This document shows, one piece after another, positions 51,403 through 60,458 of a stretch of 64,000 bases of DNA. The position numbers were made by a program, and so were the translations under genes. The DNA is from Pseudomonas viridiflava (GTDB taxonomy: Bacteria > Pseudomonadota > Gammaproteobacteria > Pseudomonadales > Pseudomonadaceae), in contig NZ_UTBZ01000048.1 in NCBI RefSeq assembly GCF_900580865.1, forward strand, positions 1-64,000, read 5' to 3'. A model generated the notes under the pieces. That model was not told the DNA's origin. It saw only the letters and a program-made list of their open reading frames with translations, and made no database searches. The first letter of the stretch is position 1; each line of letters begins with the position of its first letter.

Positions 51403-51422
51403 ATTGGGGCATTTCCCCCAAT
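51403..51422. promoter_or_regulatory. Putative activator site, GGGGnATnTCCCCC copy 1
   Basis: ATTGGGG-CATTTC-CCCCAAT. Its inner GGGGCATTTCCCCC matches 12 of 14 bases of the site at 52127-52140. Confidence 0.5.
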
Positions 51423-51451
51423 TTATCGGGGTCGATCCGGGGAGGCCCGAC

Positions 51452-52060
51452 ATGAAATTCCTTGCCAGCGGATTGCTCGGTTGTGTGCTGCTCAGCGGCG
51501 CCGCGCAGGCCGATGTATTCATCTCGGTGGACGCCAAGGGCAGCTATGTACTGTCCAACGTTCACCGGCCCGGACGTACCTACGAGCGGGTGATCCACGA
51601 GGCTGAAATGCCTGTGGCAAGTCTCGATCAACAGCCGCAAATGATCGCCAACCAGCCCTACGCGGAACTGGTCTCAGCGGCAGCCAAGGTCAACCAATTG
51701 CCCGAGGCACTGCTGCACGCGGTGATCAACGCCGAGTCGCATTACAACCCCGGCGCCACGTCCCCCAAAGGCGCCGGCGGGCTGATGCAGTTGATGCCCG
51801 ACACCGCACGCGAGCTGGGCGTGACCGACGTCTACGACCCCAAGGCCAACATCCAGGGCGGGGCCAAATACCTCAAGCGTCTGATGACCCTGTTCGACAA
51901 CGACATCGCCCTTGCCGTGGCGGCCTACAACGCCGGCCCCGACGCGGTGCTCAGCCGTGGCCGGGTGATTCCGCCGTTCGCCGAAACCCAGCGCTACGTG
52001 CCGAACGTGTTGCGTCAGTACCGGCGTCTGCAAGGCCTGGCGATGGATGCGCCGTTGTGA
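51452..52060 (+). CDS. Exported lytic transglycosylase (SLT family)
   Basis: A 202-residue muramidase-like enzyme with a signal peptide (LLGCVLLSGAAQA). Domain about 70-195: ALLHAVINAESHYNPGATSPKGAGGLMQLMP with the catalytic Glu, then AVAAYNAGPDAVLSRG and FAETQRYVPNVLRQY. ATG 51452 follows GGGGAGG. It may open peptidoglycan for the secretion apparatus encoded divergently; a sigma-54 promoter upstream suggests joint regulation with the oxidase gene. The role in the cluster is inferred. Confidence 0.92.
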   Translation: MKFLASGLLGCVLLSGAAQADVFISVDAKGSYVLSNVHRPGRTYERVIHEAEMPVASLDQQPQMIANQPYAELVSAAAKVNQLPEALLHAVINAESHYNPGATSPKGAGGLMQLMPDTARELGVTDVYDPKANIQGGAKYLKRLMTLFDNDIALAVAAYNAGPDAVLSRGRVIPPFAETQRYVPNVLRQYRRLQGLAMDAPL

Positions 52061-52068
52061 CCCCCAAC

Positions 52069-52124
52069 CCGGTTTTCCCCACTTTCGGGGTAAACCGTGG
52101 AGGCCCGAAAAGTGGGGAAAACGG
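52069..52124. repeat. Long inverted repeat before the oxidase gene
   Basis: CCGGTTTTCCCCACTTTCGGG (52069-52089) pairs with CCCGAAAAGTGGGGAAAACGG (52104-52124) apart from one bulged A and one end mismatch; loop 14 nt. No U-tract follows. Could be a 3' stem-loop of the transglycosylase mRNA or an operator. Confidence 0.6.
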
Positions 52125-52126
52125 GT

Positions 52127-52140
52127 GGGGAATATCCCCC
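52127..52140. promoter_or_regulatory. Putative activator site, GGGGnATnTCCCCC copy 2
   Basis: GGGGAATATCCCCC, ending 50 bp before the sigma-54 promoter of the oxidase gene, a plausible enhancer distance. It immediately follows the long inverted repeat. Confidence 0.55.
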
Positions 52141-52190
52141 GGATTCTCAAGTGGCCGCAGTAACTGATTGAACACTAATGCAATTTTTTG

Positions 52191-52206
52191 TGGCACGCGG
52201 ATTGCT
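52191..52206 (+). promoter_or_regulatory. Sigma-54 promoter of the giant multicopper oxidase gene
   Basis: TGGCACGCGGATTGCT is a full match to TGGCAC-N5-TTGC. The expected start (about 52218) lies 44 bp before ATG 52262, and excludes the longer frame beginning at 52178 upstream of the promoter. Confidence 0.9.
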
Positions 52207-52261
52207 CCGAGGCATTTGTCGAGAAGTGTTCCCACGAACACCCACTACGAGGTTCCTGATC

Positions 52262-55200
52262 ATGGCTGGCTTCCCTCACGCACCGTCCCTGATTAACTGG
52301 CTGCTGATTCTGGCCTCGATGCTCAGCGTCGAGCTGGCCGGCGCGGCCGTGCGTTGCGAGCGCAACCTGGTGGCCAACGTCGTCGCCTTCGATCAACCGC
52401 TGATGTTCAACCGCCTCGGTGCGCAGAATGCCAACGGCATGATGTACGCCCTGCGTCGCGACGTGGTCGATGAGCATGATGTGTCGCTGGCGTACGGCGG
52501 TTCAGCGGTACCGGGCAAAGTCTCGCTGCGTCCGGACAAGCGTCCACGGCCATTGGTGTTACGCGTGGCGGCCGGCGATTGCCTGACGATCAATCTGCAG
52601 AACCTGCTCGACTATCAGGCCAACCCGAACAAGCACTTTGAGAACGAGGGCGAAGAAGAGGGCGCGGAAAACGCCAACGGCGCCGAAGACTTCAAAGTCG
52701 ATGAGCAGGTGGCGGATCGTCACGTCGGTTTCCAGGTCAACGGCCTGCAAGCGGTGAACAGCATCGATGACATTTCTTCGTTCACCGGGCGTAACGCCAA
52801 CACCCTGGTGCCACCCGGCGCAAGCCGCTCCTACACCCTGTTCGCCGAACGTGAAGGCGCGTTTGCCGTGAGCAGCCGTGGCGCAACGTTTGGCGGCGAG
52901 GGCGCGGCCGGCAACGTTGCCAACGGACTGTTCGGCCAGGTCGTCGTGCTGCCCAAGGGCGGTCGCACCTATCGCAATACCCTCACCGAAGAAGAAATGC
53001 GCCTGGCCACGACTGGCCGCGCACCCACCGGCCAACCGATCGTCGACTACCAGGCGCGCTACCCGCAGCGCGAACCGTGGCTGCGTGAAGGCAAGGCTGG
53101 CACGCCGATCATCGGCATGGTCGACGGCAATGAAATCATTTCCAGCGAGAGCGATGCGATTGTCATGGGCAGCAACGCCGACGGCAGCTTCCCATCCAGC
53201 ACCTATCCGCTGGAGTCGGTGGGAAAACGCAACCCGGCAATCCCCAACCGTCTCGAAGCGTTCCGCGATTTCGCCTCGCAATTTCAGGACGAAACCGCCG
53301 CCACTCAAGCATTCCCGGCGTACTGGGCTGATCCGGTGATGGCCCATGTGCTGGAGCCGACCCGCGACTCGTTCATGATCAACTATGGCTCCGGTGGCAT
53401 GGGTGCCGAAGTGGTCGCCAACCGCTTGGGCGTGGGGCCGATGCACGACTGCCTGTCGTGCGCCTATGAAGAATTCTTCCTCAGTTCGCACACGGTTGGT
53501 GATGTGGCAATGCTGGTGGACGTACCGGCCAACGCCGGGCTGGAAAACATCCTCCCCGGGCAGACGCCCAGCGCTGACCAGATCGGTGTGAAAGCGACCA
53601 TGGCCCTGTATCCATCGGAGCCGTCGAACGTCAACCACAGCTACATCGGTGACTTCGTCAAATTCCGCAATACCCACAATGGCCACGAGCAGCACATCTT
53701 CCACTTGCACGGCCATCAGTGGCTGTTCAACCCCAACGATGACAACTCCGATTACGTCGATGCCCAAGGCATCGGTCCGGGCGCTGGTTACACCTATGAA
53801 ATCGCCAACGGCGGGTCGGGCAACCGCAACCGCGTGGCCGGCGATGCGATCTATCACTGCCATTTCTATCCGCACTTTGCCCAGGGCATGTGGGCCATGT
53901 GGCGGGTGCACGATGTGTTCGAGGAAGGTACCCGGCTCGACGTTTCGCAACAGGGCGCCGATGGCTATCACAGCGAACCGTTTGCCTTGCGCAGCGGTAA
54001 GCCCGCCGCCGGAGCACGCGCCTTGCCGGACGGCGAAATCATTGCCGGCACACCGATTCCGGCGATTGTGCCGCTGCCGGGCAAAGCCATGGCACCGATG
54101 CCGGGTAAAGTCGTGGTCGTGCCGAAAATCGGTGAAACCCTGGTCGCCGGCCATGACGACGATGACGAAGAAGAAGGTGATGACGACGGCGAGCACCATG
54201 GCGGTAATGCCGGTGGTCAAGCCATCGGTTCACTGGCGCTGGTTGATCGCAGCGAAGCCAACCGCAATGCCGACGGTAGCCTGAAAAACCCTGGCTACCC
54301 ATTCTGGATCGGCGGCATGGAAAGTTCGGTCGGCCAACGTCCGCCAACTCCGCCGCTGGACATGCTCGACGCCGCCACCGCGCAATCGCTCAAGGCCAGC
54401 GGCAAAGCGCTGTGGGCCAACCTTGACCCGGCGCAGTCCGGTGGTTGGGATGGCGGTTTGCAACGGCACGCACTCGACGGCGTCGCGGCCGGTGGCGAAG
54501 CGCACACCGTGACCACTTCGCTGGATTTCTCCAAAGAAGTCACCCGCGCCAAACCGATTTACCTGCCGGAAGAAGGTACCGAAGTCGAACAAGCCGCGAT
54601 GGCTTTCCACGCGAAAAAAGATCACCCAAGCTATGCCTTGCTGCCCGGCAATCAAGTGGTGGCCAAGGCGTTCCGCACCAACGGCGCCTTGCCGATGGCC
54701 GGCGCGCCGTACTACGAACCGTGCATGGATGACCGGCAAAAACGCCTGACCGCCAGCGCCGGTAGCGGTGAATTCGCCAGCGGTGAACGCATCGACGGCA
54801 TGTCCTTCGTCGGCGCCTCGAGCTTCACCGCCGACCGCCCACGGATCTACAAAGCCGCCAACATCCAGTTCGACGCGGTGTACAACAAGGTCGGTTATCA
54901 CTTCCCGCAGGCGCGCATTCTGGCGCTGTGGGAAGACGCCTGGCCGGTGATCACCAAGCAGCGTCCGCCAGAACCGCTGGTGATGCGCATGAACACCTTC
55001 GATTGCGTGCAATACCAGCAAACCAACCTTGTGCCGGCCACCTATGAGATGGACGACTATCAGGTGCGCACGCCGACCGATGTGATCGGCCAGCACATCC
55101 ACTTGCCCAAGTGGGATCTGACCTCGGCGGACGGCTCGTCCAACGGCTGGAACTACGAAGACGGCGTGCTCTCGCCCGGCGCCGTGCAGGAACGCATTCA

Positions 55201-58093
55201 TGCGATTCGCGAGTTCAATCAGTGCGCCGGTACCGACCCGCGCGACGGCACCCAGGTCTGCCCGAAAGCCAAGAACCATCCGTTCTTCGGCCAATACGGC
55301 CGCGCCGATTGGGTCGGTGCGCGCACGGCGATGCAGCGCTGGTTCGTCGACCCGGTGGTCAACGCCAAAGGCGTCGATCGCGGCCTCGGCACGATCTTCA
55401 CCCACGACCACTTAGGCCCATCGACGCACCAACAGATCGGTTTGTACGCGACTGTGCTCGCCGAGCCGGCCGGTTCCACCTGGTTCCACGCCGAAACCGG
55501 TGAGCCTCTGTACAGCGGCGCGCGTCAGGATGGCGGGCCGACCTCGTGGCAAGCGGTGATCAACACCGGTGACCTCGACGGCGATGGCAAGAACGACAGC
55601 TTCCGCGAGTTCTTCCTCGAGTACAGCGACTTCCAGCACGCCTATGAAGCTGGCGTCTATGTGGGGGCGGGTCCTAACGGTGTGCCGAATGCGCAGGCGT
55701 TCCCGGCCACCGCCGACAGCTTCCGCTACGCAATCAACCCGCCGGTGCGCAACAACGCCAGCAACCTGCTTGAGGGTGTGCTGGAAGTGCAGGGCGGTCA
55801 GGTTCCGGGCTGCCCGAGCCGGCCATGTCCGCAGGCGATTTCGGTGGATGATCCGGGCATGTTCGTCGTCAACTATCGCAACGAGCCACTGGCGCTGCGC
55901 GTGTACGACCCGAGCAAGGTCGGCCCGGATGGCAAGCGCGGCATGCAGGCCGATGGCCTCGGTGGCGATCTGTCGTTCGCCATGCAAAGCCGTACCGACC
56001 GCGCGATTCCGGCGATGAACCTGGCGCCGAATCTGCTCACCTCGGCCACTGGCCCAACCGGCGGCACCACGCTGTTTCCGCCGCACATCAACAAGGGCGG
56101 CGCCGAACCCGGTGATCCGTTCACGCCGATGCTGCGCACTTACACCGGCGACAACGTGCGGCTGCGGGTGCATGCCGGCGGCCATGAAGAAGAGCACAAC
56201 GTCACCCTGCACGGTGTGAAATGGCTGCAGAGCGGTTCCGGTTTCGGCAACAGCTCCAACTCCGGCTGGCGCGCGTCGCAGATGATCGGCATCTCCGAGC
56301 AGATGGGCTTTATTGCGCCGGTGTCGATGCTCTCCAGTTCGGCAGCGACCACGGGTGACTATCTGTACTCGATGGACGCTTCGATCGAAGGCTACTGGAG
56401 CGGTATCTGGGGCGTGATGCGCAACTACACCGCCAAACGCGCCGACCTGTTCGCCATCCCGAACAACCCGAGCCCGGCGGGCATGCGCAACACCGTGGCG
56501 TTCGAGGGCAGTTGCCCGCGCTATGGCGCCAACCCTAACGGCATTGGCACCCGGCCAACCGTGCAGCGCAACTATGAAGTGGTCGCGGCGCTGGCCAATG
56601 ACATCCTCGGCAATACGCTGGGCCTGACCATCGGCGATCCCGAAGGGCTCGGCCAGCATGTCGGCGGACCGCTGAATCCGGCGGGTGGCACCCTGGTGCT
56701 GAACTCGCGCACGGTGAGCATTCCACAAGTCACCGTGACCGATCCGGAGGATGGCGAAACCATCACCATCGGCGGGCAGAGCGGGCCGCTGCATGATCCG
56801 ACCGCGATCCTCTATGTGCGTAAATCCGATCTCGATCCGGTGAGTGGCAAGCTGAAACCCGGCATCCCGGTCGAACCGCTGGTGTTGCGTGCGGCGGCAG
56901 GGGACTGCATCAACATCACTCTGGAAAACCGTTTGCCGAGCGTGATGCCCGACCTGACGCAGACCGCGGTGATGCAGGGCATGGTCAAGCGTGATCGCAA
57001 CAGTGGTCTGGGTTCGACCACCTTCAGCAACAACCTGATGCGGCCGTCCAGCCACGTCGGTCTGCACGCGCAGTTGCTGGCGTATGACATCACCAAATCC
57101 GACGGCGCCAACGTCGGCGCCAACCCGATCCAGACCGTGCCACCGCGCGTCGGCAACAGCGGCGCGTACCCGACCCGTACCTATCAGTACTACGCCGGGC
57201 ACCTGGAGCGTGAAGGCAAACCGGTGACTCAACTGGGCCGCAGCGTCGACAACATCAATGCCACGGCGGTCGAGTTCGGCGGTTTGAACATCACTCCGGC
57301 GGACGTGATCAAGCAACCGCAAAAAGGCCTCGGTGGGGCGATGAGCATCCTGCCGATCGGCGCGACCTGGGTCGACGATGCGCGCAAGGTCAACGCCACG
57401 GTTACGGCGCCTGGGCAAACCAGCTACCGCGACTTCGCGATGGTCTGGCACAAGGCGTTGAACACCCGTTGGGCCAATGGCCGGCCGGTGGAAGGGATTG
57501 CCGCTGAGGGCTTCGGCGTGCCGACCGACCCGCAGGACAACTCGAGCATGGCGATCAACTACAAGACCGAACCGCTGTGGTATCGCTTCGGCCTCGCTCC
57601 GGATGCACCGTTCGGGCATGCCGATGGCGCGGGTTACGGCGATATGACCAATGCGCACATGGCCTACAGCAATGCGCTGGTCGGCGGCGATCCGCAGACG
57701 CCGGTGCTCTACGCCAAACCGGGGCAACCGTTGCGTACGCATATTTTGATGCCGAGCGGTGGCAGTCGTGGCACCACGTTCCAGCTCGACGGGCATGTCT
57801 GGTCGGTCAATCCGTTCCAGGCCGAGAAGAGCGACACCGGTGGCTATCCGATGGGCACACCGGGCGTGGGCTCGGTGCGCTTCGGCTACAACCCGATGTC
57901 GATGTACATCGGCGCCCACGAAAGCATCCTGCCGGCTGCGCACTTCAGCTTCATGATCCCGAGTGCTGGCGGCAGCAATGCGATACCGGGGGATTACCTG
58001 TTCCGCGACTACGCCGCCTACGGCAACACCTCCGGTTTGTGGGGACTGCTGCGGGTGACCAACGAACCGGAACCGGCGCCGCAGGGGCAGTAG
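52262..58093 (+). CDS. Giant multicopper oxidase, manganese-oxidase type (MnxG/McoA-like)
   Basis: 1943 residues, exported (signal LILASMLSVELAGAA). It looks like the 1900-2000-residue Mn(II) oxidases of Pseudomonas putida GB-1 (MnxG, McoA), which oxidise Mn(II) to Mn oxides. Copper-ligand-like His clusters: HIFHLHGHQW near 478, YHCHFYPHFAQGMWAMW near 530, HIHLPKWD near 946, FTHDHLGPSTHQ near 1047, EEHNVTLHGVKW near 1310 and QLDGHVW near 1842. Acidic segments (NEGEEEGAENANG near 122, a His-Asp-Glu-rich HDDDDEEEGDDDGEHH near 632) and DLDGDGKNDSFREF near 1103, an EF-hand-like loop, may bind Ca or Mn. ATG 52262 was chosen because it follows the sigma-54 promoter. The exact paralogue name is not assigned. 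Confidence 0.9.
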   Translation: MAGFPHAPSLINWLLILASMLSVELAGAAVRCERNLVANVVAFDQPLMFNRLGAQNANGMMYALRRDVVDEHDVSLAYGGSAVPGKVSLRPDKRPRPLVLRVAAGDCLTINLQNLLDYQANPNKHFENEGEEEGAENANGAEDFKVDEQVADRHVGFQVNGLQAVNSIDDISSFTGRNANTLVPPGASRSYTLFAEREGAFAVSSRGATFGGEGAAGNVANGLFGQVVVLPKGGRTYRNTLTEEEMRLATTGRAPTGQPIVDYQARYPQREPWLREGKAGTPIIGMVDGNEIISSESDAIVMGSNADGSFPSSTYPLESVGKRNPAIPNRLEAFRDFASQFQDETAATQAFPAYWADPVMAHVLEPTRDSFMINYGSGGMGAEVVANRLGVGPMHDCLSCAYEEFFLSSHTVGDVAMLVDVPANAGLENILPGQTPSADQIGVKATMALYPSEPSNVNHSYIGDFVKFRNTHNGHEQHIFHLHGHQWLFNPNDDNSDYVDAQGIGPGAGYTYEIANGGSGNRNRVAGDAIYHCHFYPHFAQGMWAMWRVHDVFEEGTRLDVSQQGADGYHSEPFALRSGKPAAGARALPDGEIIAGTPIPAIVPLPGKAMAPMPGKVVVVPKIGETLVAGHDDDDEEEGDDDGEHHGGNAGGQAIGSLALVDRSEANRNADGSLKNPGYPFWIGGMESSVGQRPPTPPLDMLDAATAQSLKASGKALWANLDPAQSGGWDGGLQRHALDGVAAGGEAHTVTTSLDFSKEVTRAKPIYLPEEGTEVEQAAMAFHAKKDHPSYALLPGNQVVAKAFRTNGALPMAGAPYYEPCMDDRQKRLTASAGSGEFASGERIDGMSFVGASSFTADRPRIYKAANIQFDAVYNKVGYHFPQARILALWEDAWPVITKQRPPEPLVMRMNTFDCVQYQQTNLVPATYEMDDYQVRTPTDVIGQHIHLPKWDLTSADGSSNGWNYEDGVLSPGAVQERIHAIREFNQCAGTDPRDGTQVCPKAKNHPFFGQYGRADWVGARTAMQRWFVDPVVNAKGVDRGLGTIFTHDHLGPSTHQQIGLYATVLAEPAGSTWFHAETGEPLYSGARQDGGPTSWQAVINTGDLDGDGKNDSFREFFLEYSDFQHAYEAGVYVGAGPNGVPNAQAFPATADSFRYAINPPVRNNASNLLEGVLEVQGGQVPGCPSRPCPQAISVDDPGMFVVNYRNEPLALRVYDPSKVGPDGKRGMQADGLGGDLSFAMQSRTDRAIPAMNLAPNLLTSATGPTGGTTLFPPHINKGGAEPGDPFTPMLRTYTGDNVRLRVHAGGHEEEHNVTLHGVKWLQSGSGFGNSSNSGWRASQMIGISEQMGFIAPVSMLSSSAATTGDYLYSMDASIEGYWSGIWGVMRNYTAKRADLFAIPNNPSPAGMRNTVAFEGSCPRYGANPNGIGTRPTVQRNYEVVAALANDILGNTLGLTIGDPEGLGQHVGGPLNPAGGTLVLNSRTVSIPQVTVTDPEDGETITIGGQSGPLHDPTAILYVRKSDLDPVSGKLKPGIPVEPLVLRAAAGDCINITLENRLPSVMPDLTQTAVMQGMVKRDRNSGLGSTTFSNNLMRPSSHVGLHAQLLAYDITKSDGANVGANPIQTVPPRVGNSGAYPTRTYQYYAGHLEREGKPVTQLGRSVDNINATAVEFGGLNITPADVIKQPQKGLGGAMSILPIGATWVDDARKVNATVTAPGQTSYRDFAMVWHKALNTRWANGRPVEGIAAEGFGVPTDPQDNSSMAINYKTEPLWYRFGLAPDAPFGHADGAGYGDMTNAHMAYSNALVGGDPQTPVLYAKPGQPLRTHILMPSGGSRGTTFQLDGHVWSVNPFQAEKSDTGGYPMGTPGVGSVRFGYNPMSMYIGAHESILPAAHFSFMIPSAGGSNAIPGDYLFRDYAAYGNTSGLWGLLRVTNEPEPAPQGQ

Positions 58094-58127
58094 CAGAACG
58101 GCAATGTCCCGGTGGATGCAAATCCCC

Positions 58128-58215
58128 TGTAGGAGTGAGCCTGCTCGCGATTGGGGCTACTCGGTTTCGGATGGTGAGGCAGATGACGCCATCGCGAGCA
58201 GGCTCACTCCTACAG
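58128..58215. repeat. REP pair, TGTAGGAGT variant
   Basis: TGTAGGAGTGAGCCTGCTCG with inverted partner CACTCCTACA. First of three consecutive REP pairs filling the 428-bp gap. Confidence 0.9.
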
Positions 58216-58259
58216 GGGGCAGTGGTGGACAGTGAGGATGCGGTAGGAATGCAATCCCT

Positions 58260-58348
58260 TGTGGGAGCGAGCCTGCTCGCGAATGGGAGCAACCCGGTTT
58301 TCGAGGGTGTGGCGCAAGACGCCTTCGCGAGCAGGCTCGCTCCCACAG
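58260..58348. repeat. REP pair, GTGGGAGCG type
   Basis: TGTGGGAGCGAGCCTGCTCG with inverted partner. Second of three. Confidence 0.9.
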
Positions 58349-58392
58349 TGGGCAGTGGTGGCGGTGAGGAAGTGGGATGAATGCAAATCCCT

Positions 58393-58481
58393 TGTGGGAG
58401 CGAGCTTGCTCGCGAATGGGGGCAACTCGGTTTCGAGGGGGAGGCGCAAGACGCCTTCGCGAGCAGGCTCGCTCCCACAGG
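58393..58481. repeat. REP pair, GTGGGAGCG type
   Basis: TGTGGGAGCGAGCTTGCTCG with inverted partner. Third of three; its spacer nearly repeats that of the second pair, showing local BIME amplification. Confidence 0.9.
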
Positions 58482-58521
58482 GGTCGGTGTTTTGCCAAGT
58501 AAGGAAGTAGGGGAGTGCGAG

Positions 58522-60444
58522 ATGAACAGGATCATCAACATCATCGGTATTTGCTCGCTGGCCATGGCCGGGGCGTTGCTGACGCTGAGTGAGATTGCGC
58601 TGGCGCAAACCGCTGGCGAGCAGACGCTGAACCGCGACGGTGTGGCGGTGGACTTCAACCTCAAACCACTGGCCGCCGACGGCAAACTGCGCGAGGGCGA
58701 ATTCGCCGATGTGCAGTTCCGCATCAGCGACAGCGCTTCCGGCCAGCCTCTGTCCGGTGTGGCACCGGGCGCGTGGGTCGATCCGCAAACCCTCGCCGCC
58801 GATCAAGCCCAGGGCCGCGACAAGAGCTGCAAATCCCGGGTCGGCGTGTTCCTCAAATCCAACATCGGCGCGCGGCCGTTGCTCGACCTCAACAGCTATT
58901 TCCTGTTGGTGATGAATCGCGACGCCAGCATCGCCGTGGTCGATCCGTCGGTATCGGTTGGCGGCATCACCAGCACCCTGGCGCGGATCGAACTCAAGCA
59001 ACCGCCGATGGATTGGGTCACCCCCAAAGACAACAAACGCGTATTCGTCTCGATGCCAACGGCGGGCGAAGTGGCCGTCATCGACAGCGAACAATTCAAA
59101 GTCCTCGATTCGATCAAAGCCGGCAGCCAACCGGTGCGCGTGGCGCTGCAACCGGATGAACGTCTGCTGTGGGTCGGCAACAACGCCAGCAAAGCCGAAG
59201 ACTCCGGCGTGACGGTGATCGACAGCCAAAGCCTCAAACCCCTCAAACATTTGAATACCGGTCGCGGCCACCACGAAATCAGCTTCAGCAAGGACAGCCG
59301 TTTCGCCTTCGTCAGCAACCGTGACGATGGCACCGTCAGCGTGGTCGACATCGCCAGCCTGAACATCGTCCAGCAGATCAAGACCGGCTCCCACCCGTTA
59401 TCCGTCGCTTACTCGCCATTGTCCGGCGCGGTCTACGTGGCCGATGGCAAGGACGGCACCGTCACCGTGATAGACGCCAGCACCCACGCCATTCGCCGGG
59501 TGATCAAACTGCAACAAGGCCTCGGGCCGATGGGCTTCAGCGCCGACGGCCGCTTCGGCGTGGTGCTCAACACCGTGGAAAACCGCGCCAGCATCATCGA
59601 TGCCGCCACCAACAGCGCCATCCATGATCTGGAGGTCAGCGCCGAACCCTACCAAGTGGTGTTCACCCAGGCCTACGCCTACATCCGCGGGCTCGCCTCG
59701 CCAAAAGTCACCATGATCAACCTGTCCTCCCTCGGCGAAGGGCGCCAGCCGATCAGCCAGGGTTTCGAGGCCGGCCCGCAAGCGCCGCGCCTGGCCGGGG
59801 ATTTGCCGTTGGCCTCAAGCCTGGCGGTGTCGCGTGACGACAACGCGGTGTTCGTGGTCAACCCGGTCGACAACACCACCTATTTCTACGCCGAAGGCAT
59901 GAACGCGCCGATGTCCGGCTACCCCAACCGTGGCCAGATCGCCCGCGCCGCGATGGTCATCGACCGCAGCCTGCGCGAAGTCTCGCCGGGGCTGTACAGC
60001 GCGCGGGTAAAACTGCCGGCAGCGGGGCGTTTCGACGTGGCGTTCCTGCTCAATCAACCGAACATCATTCACTGCTTTACCGCGCAGATTGATCCTGACG
60101 GCAAACCGCAAAAACACCTCGGCCAGCCGAAAGTCGAGTTCCTCCTCGACAAGACTGCCGTGGCGCTCAACGACCCGTACATCGTGCGTTTCCGCATCGT
60201 TCAGGGCAAAGACAAAGCCCAGCGCAGCGGCGTGAAAGACGTGCAACTGCGCTACTACCTCGCACCCACCTCGCACCCGCGTGAAGTGGCCGCGCTGGAA
60301 GTCGCCGACGGCGTGTACGAAGCACCAATCACCCTCGACCGCAGCGGCGCCTGGTATCTGCATGTGCGCGCGGCGTCGTTGGGCGCCGGTTTCGATGACA
60401 AGACCTTTGCCAGTGTGCGGGTAGCCCCCGGCCAGGCCCGTTGA
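58522..60444 (+). CDS. Exported beta-propeller protein (YncE/cytochrome-D1-like)
   Basis: 640 residues from ATG 58522 (GGGGAGTGCGAG upstream); the longer frame runs through REP DNA. Signal peptide, an N-terminal about 95-residue domain, then a seven-bladed NHL/YVTN-like propeller (VFVSMPTAGEVAVIDSEQFKVLDSIKAGSQPVRVALQPDERLLWVGNN; FVSNRDDGTVSVVDIASL; VADGKDGTVTVIDAS) to about 460, and a C-terminal Ig-like domain. No heme motif is seen. It follows the oxidase and precedes copper-chaperone genes. Confidence 0.85.
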   Translation: MNRIINIIGICSLAMAGALLTLSEIALAQTAGEQTLNRDGVAVDFNLKPLAADGKLREGEFADVQFRISDSASGQPLSGVAPGAWVDPQTLAADQAQGRDKSCKSRVGVFLKSNIGARPLLDLNSYFLLVMNRDASIAVVDPSVSVGGITSTLARIELKQPPMDWVTPKDNKRVFVSMPTAGEVAVIDSEQFKVLDSIKAGSQPVRVALQPDERLLWVGNNASKAEDSGVTVIDSQSLKPLKHLNTGRGHHEISFSKDSRFAFVSNRDDGTVSVVDIASLNIVQQIKTGSHPLSVAYSPLSGAVYVADGKDGTVTVIDASTHAIRRVIKLQQGLGPMGFSADGRFGVVLNTVENRASIIDAATNSAIHDLEVSAEPYQVVFTQAYAYIRGLASPKVTMINLSSLGEGRQPISQGFEAGPQAPRLAGDLPLASSLAVSRDDNAVFVVNPVDNTTYFYAEGMNAPMSGYPNRGQIARAAMVIDRSLREVSPGLYSARVKLPAAGRFDVAFLLNQPNIIHCFTAQIDPDGKPQKHLGQPKVEFLLDKTAVALNDPYIVRFRIVQGKDKAQRSGVKDVQLRYYLAPTSHPREVAALEVADGVYEAPITLDRSGAWYLHVRAASLGAGFDDKTFASVRVAPGQAR

Positions 60445-60458
60445 AGAGGAGTTTCGAC

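Noticed and set aside
52178..52261. 28-residue upstream extension of the giant oxidase
   Set aside because: It would start upstream of the sigma-54 promoter at 52191-52206, and the signal peptide begins at the later ATG 52262.
55412..57943. 843-codon antisense frame within the oxidase gene
   Set aside because: Product is Arg/His/Ala-rich without domains; the sense strand encodes the oxidase throughout.
58381..58521. 47-residue N-terminal extension of the propeller protein
   Set aside because: It is translated from REP DNA (GSELAREW); ATG 58522 has a good ribosome site and a signal peptide.
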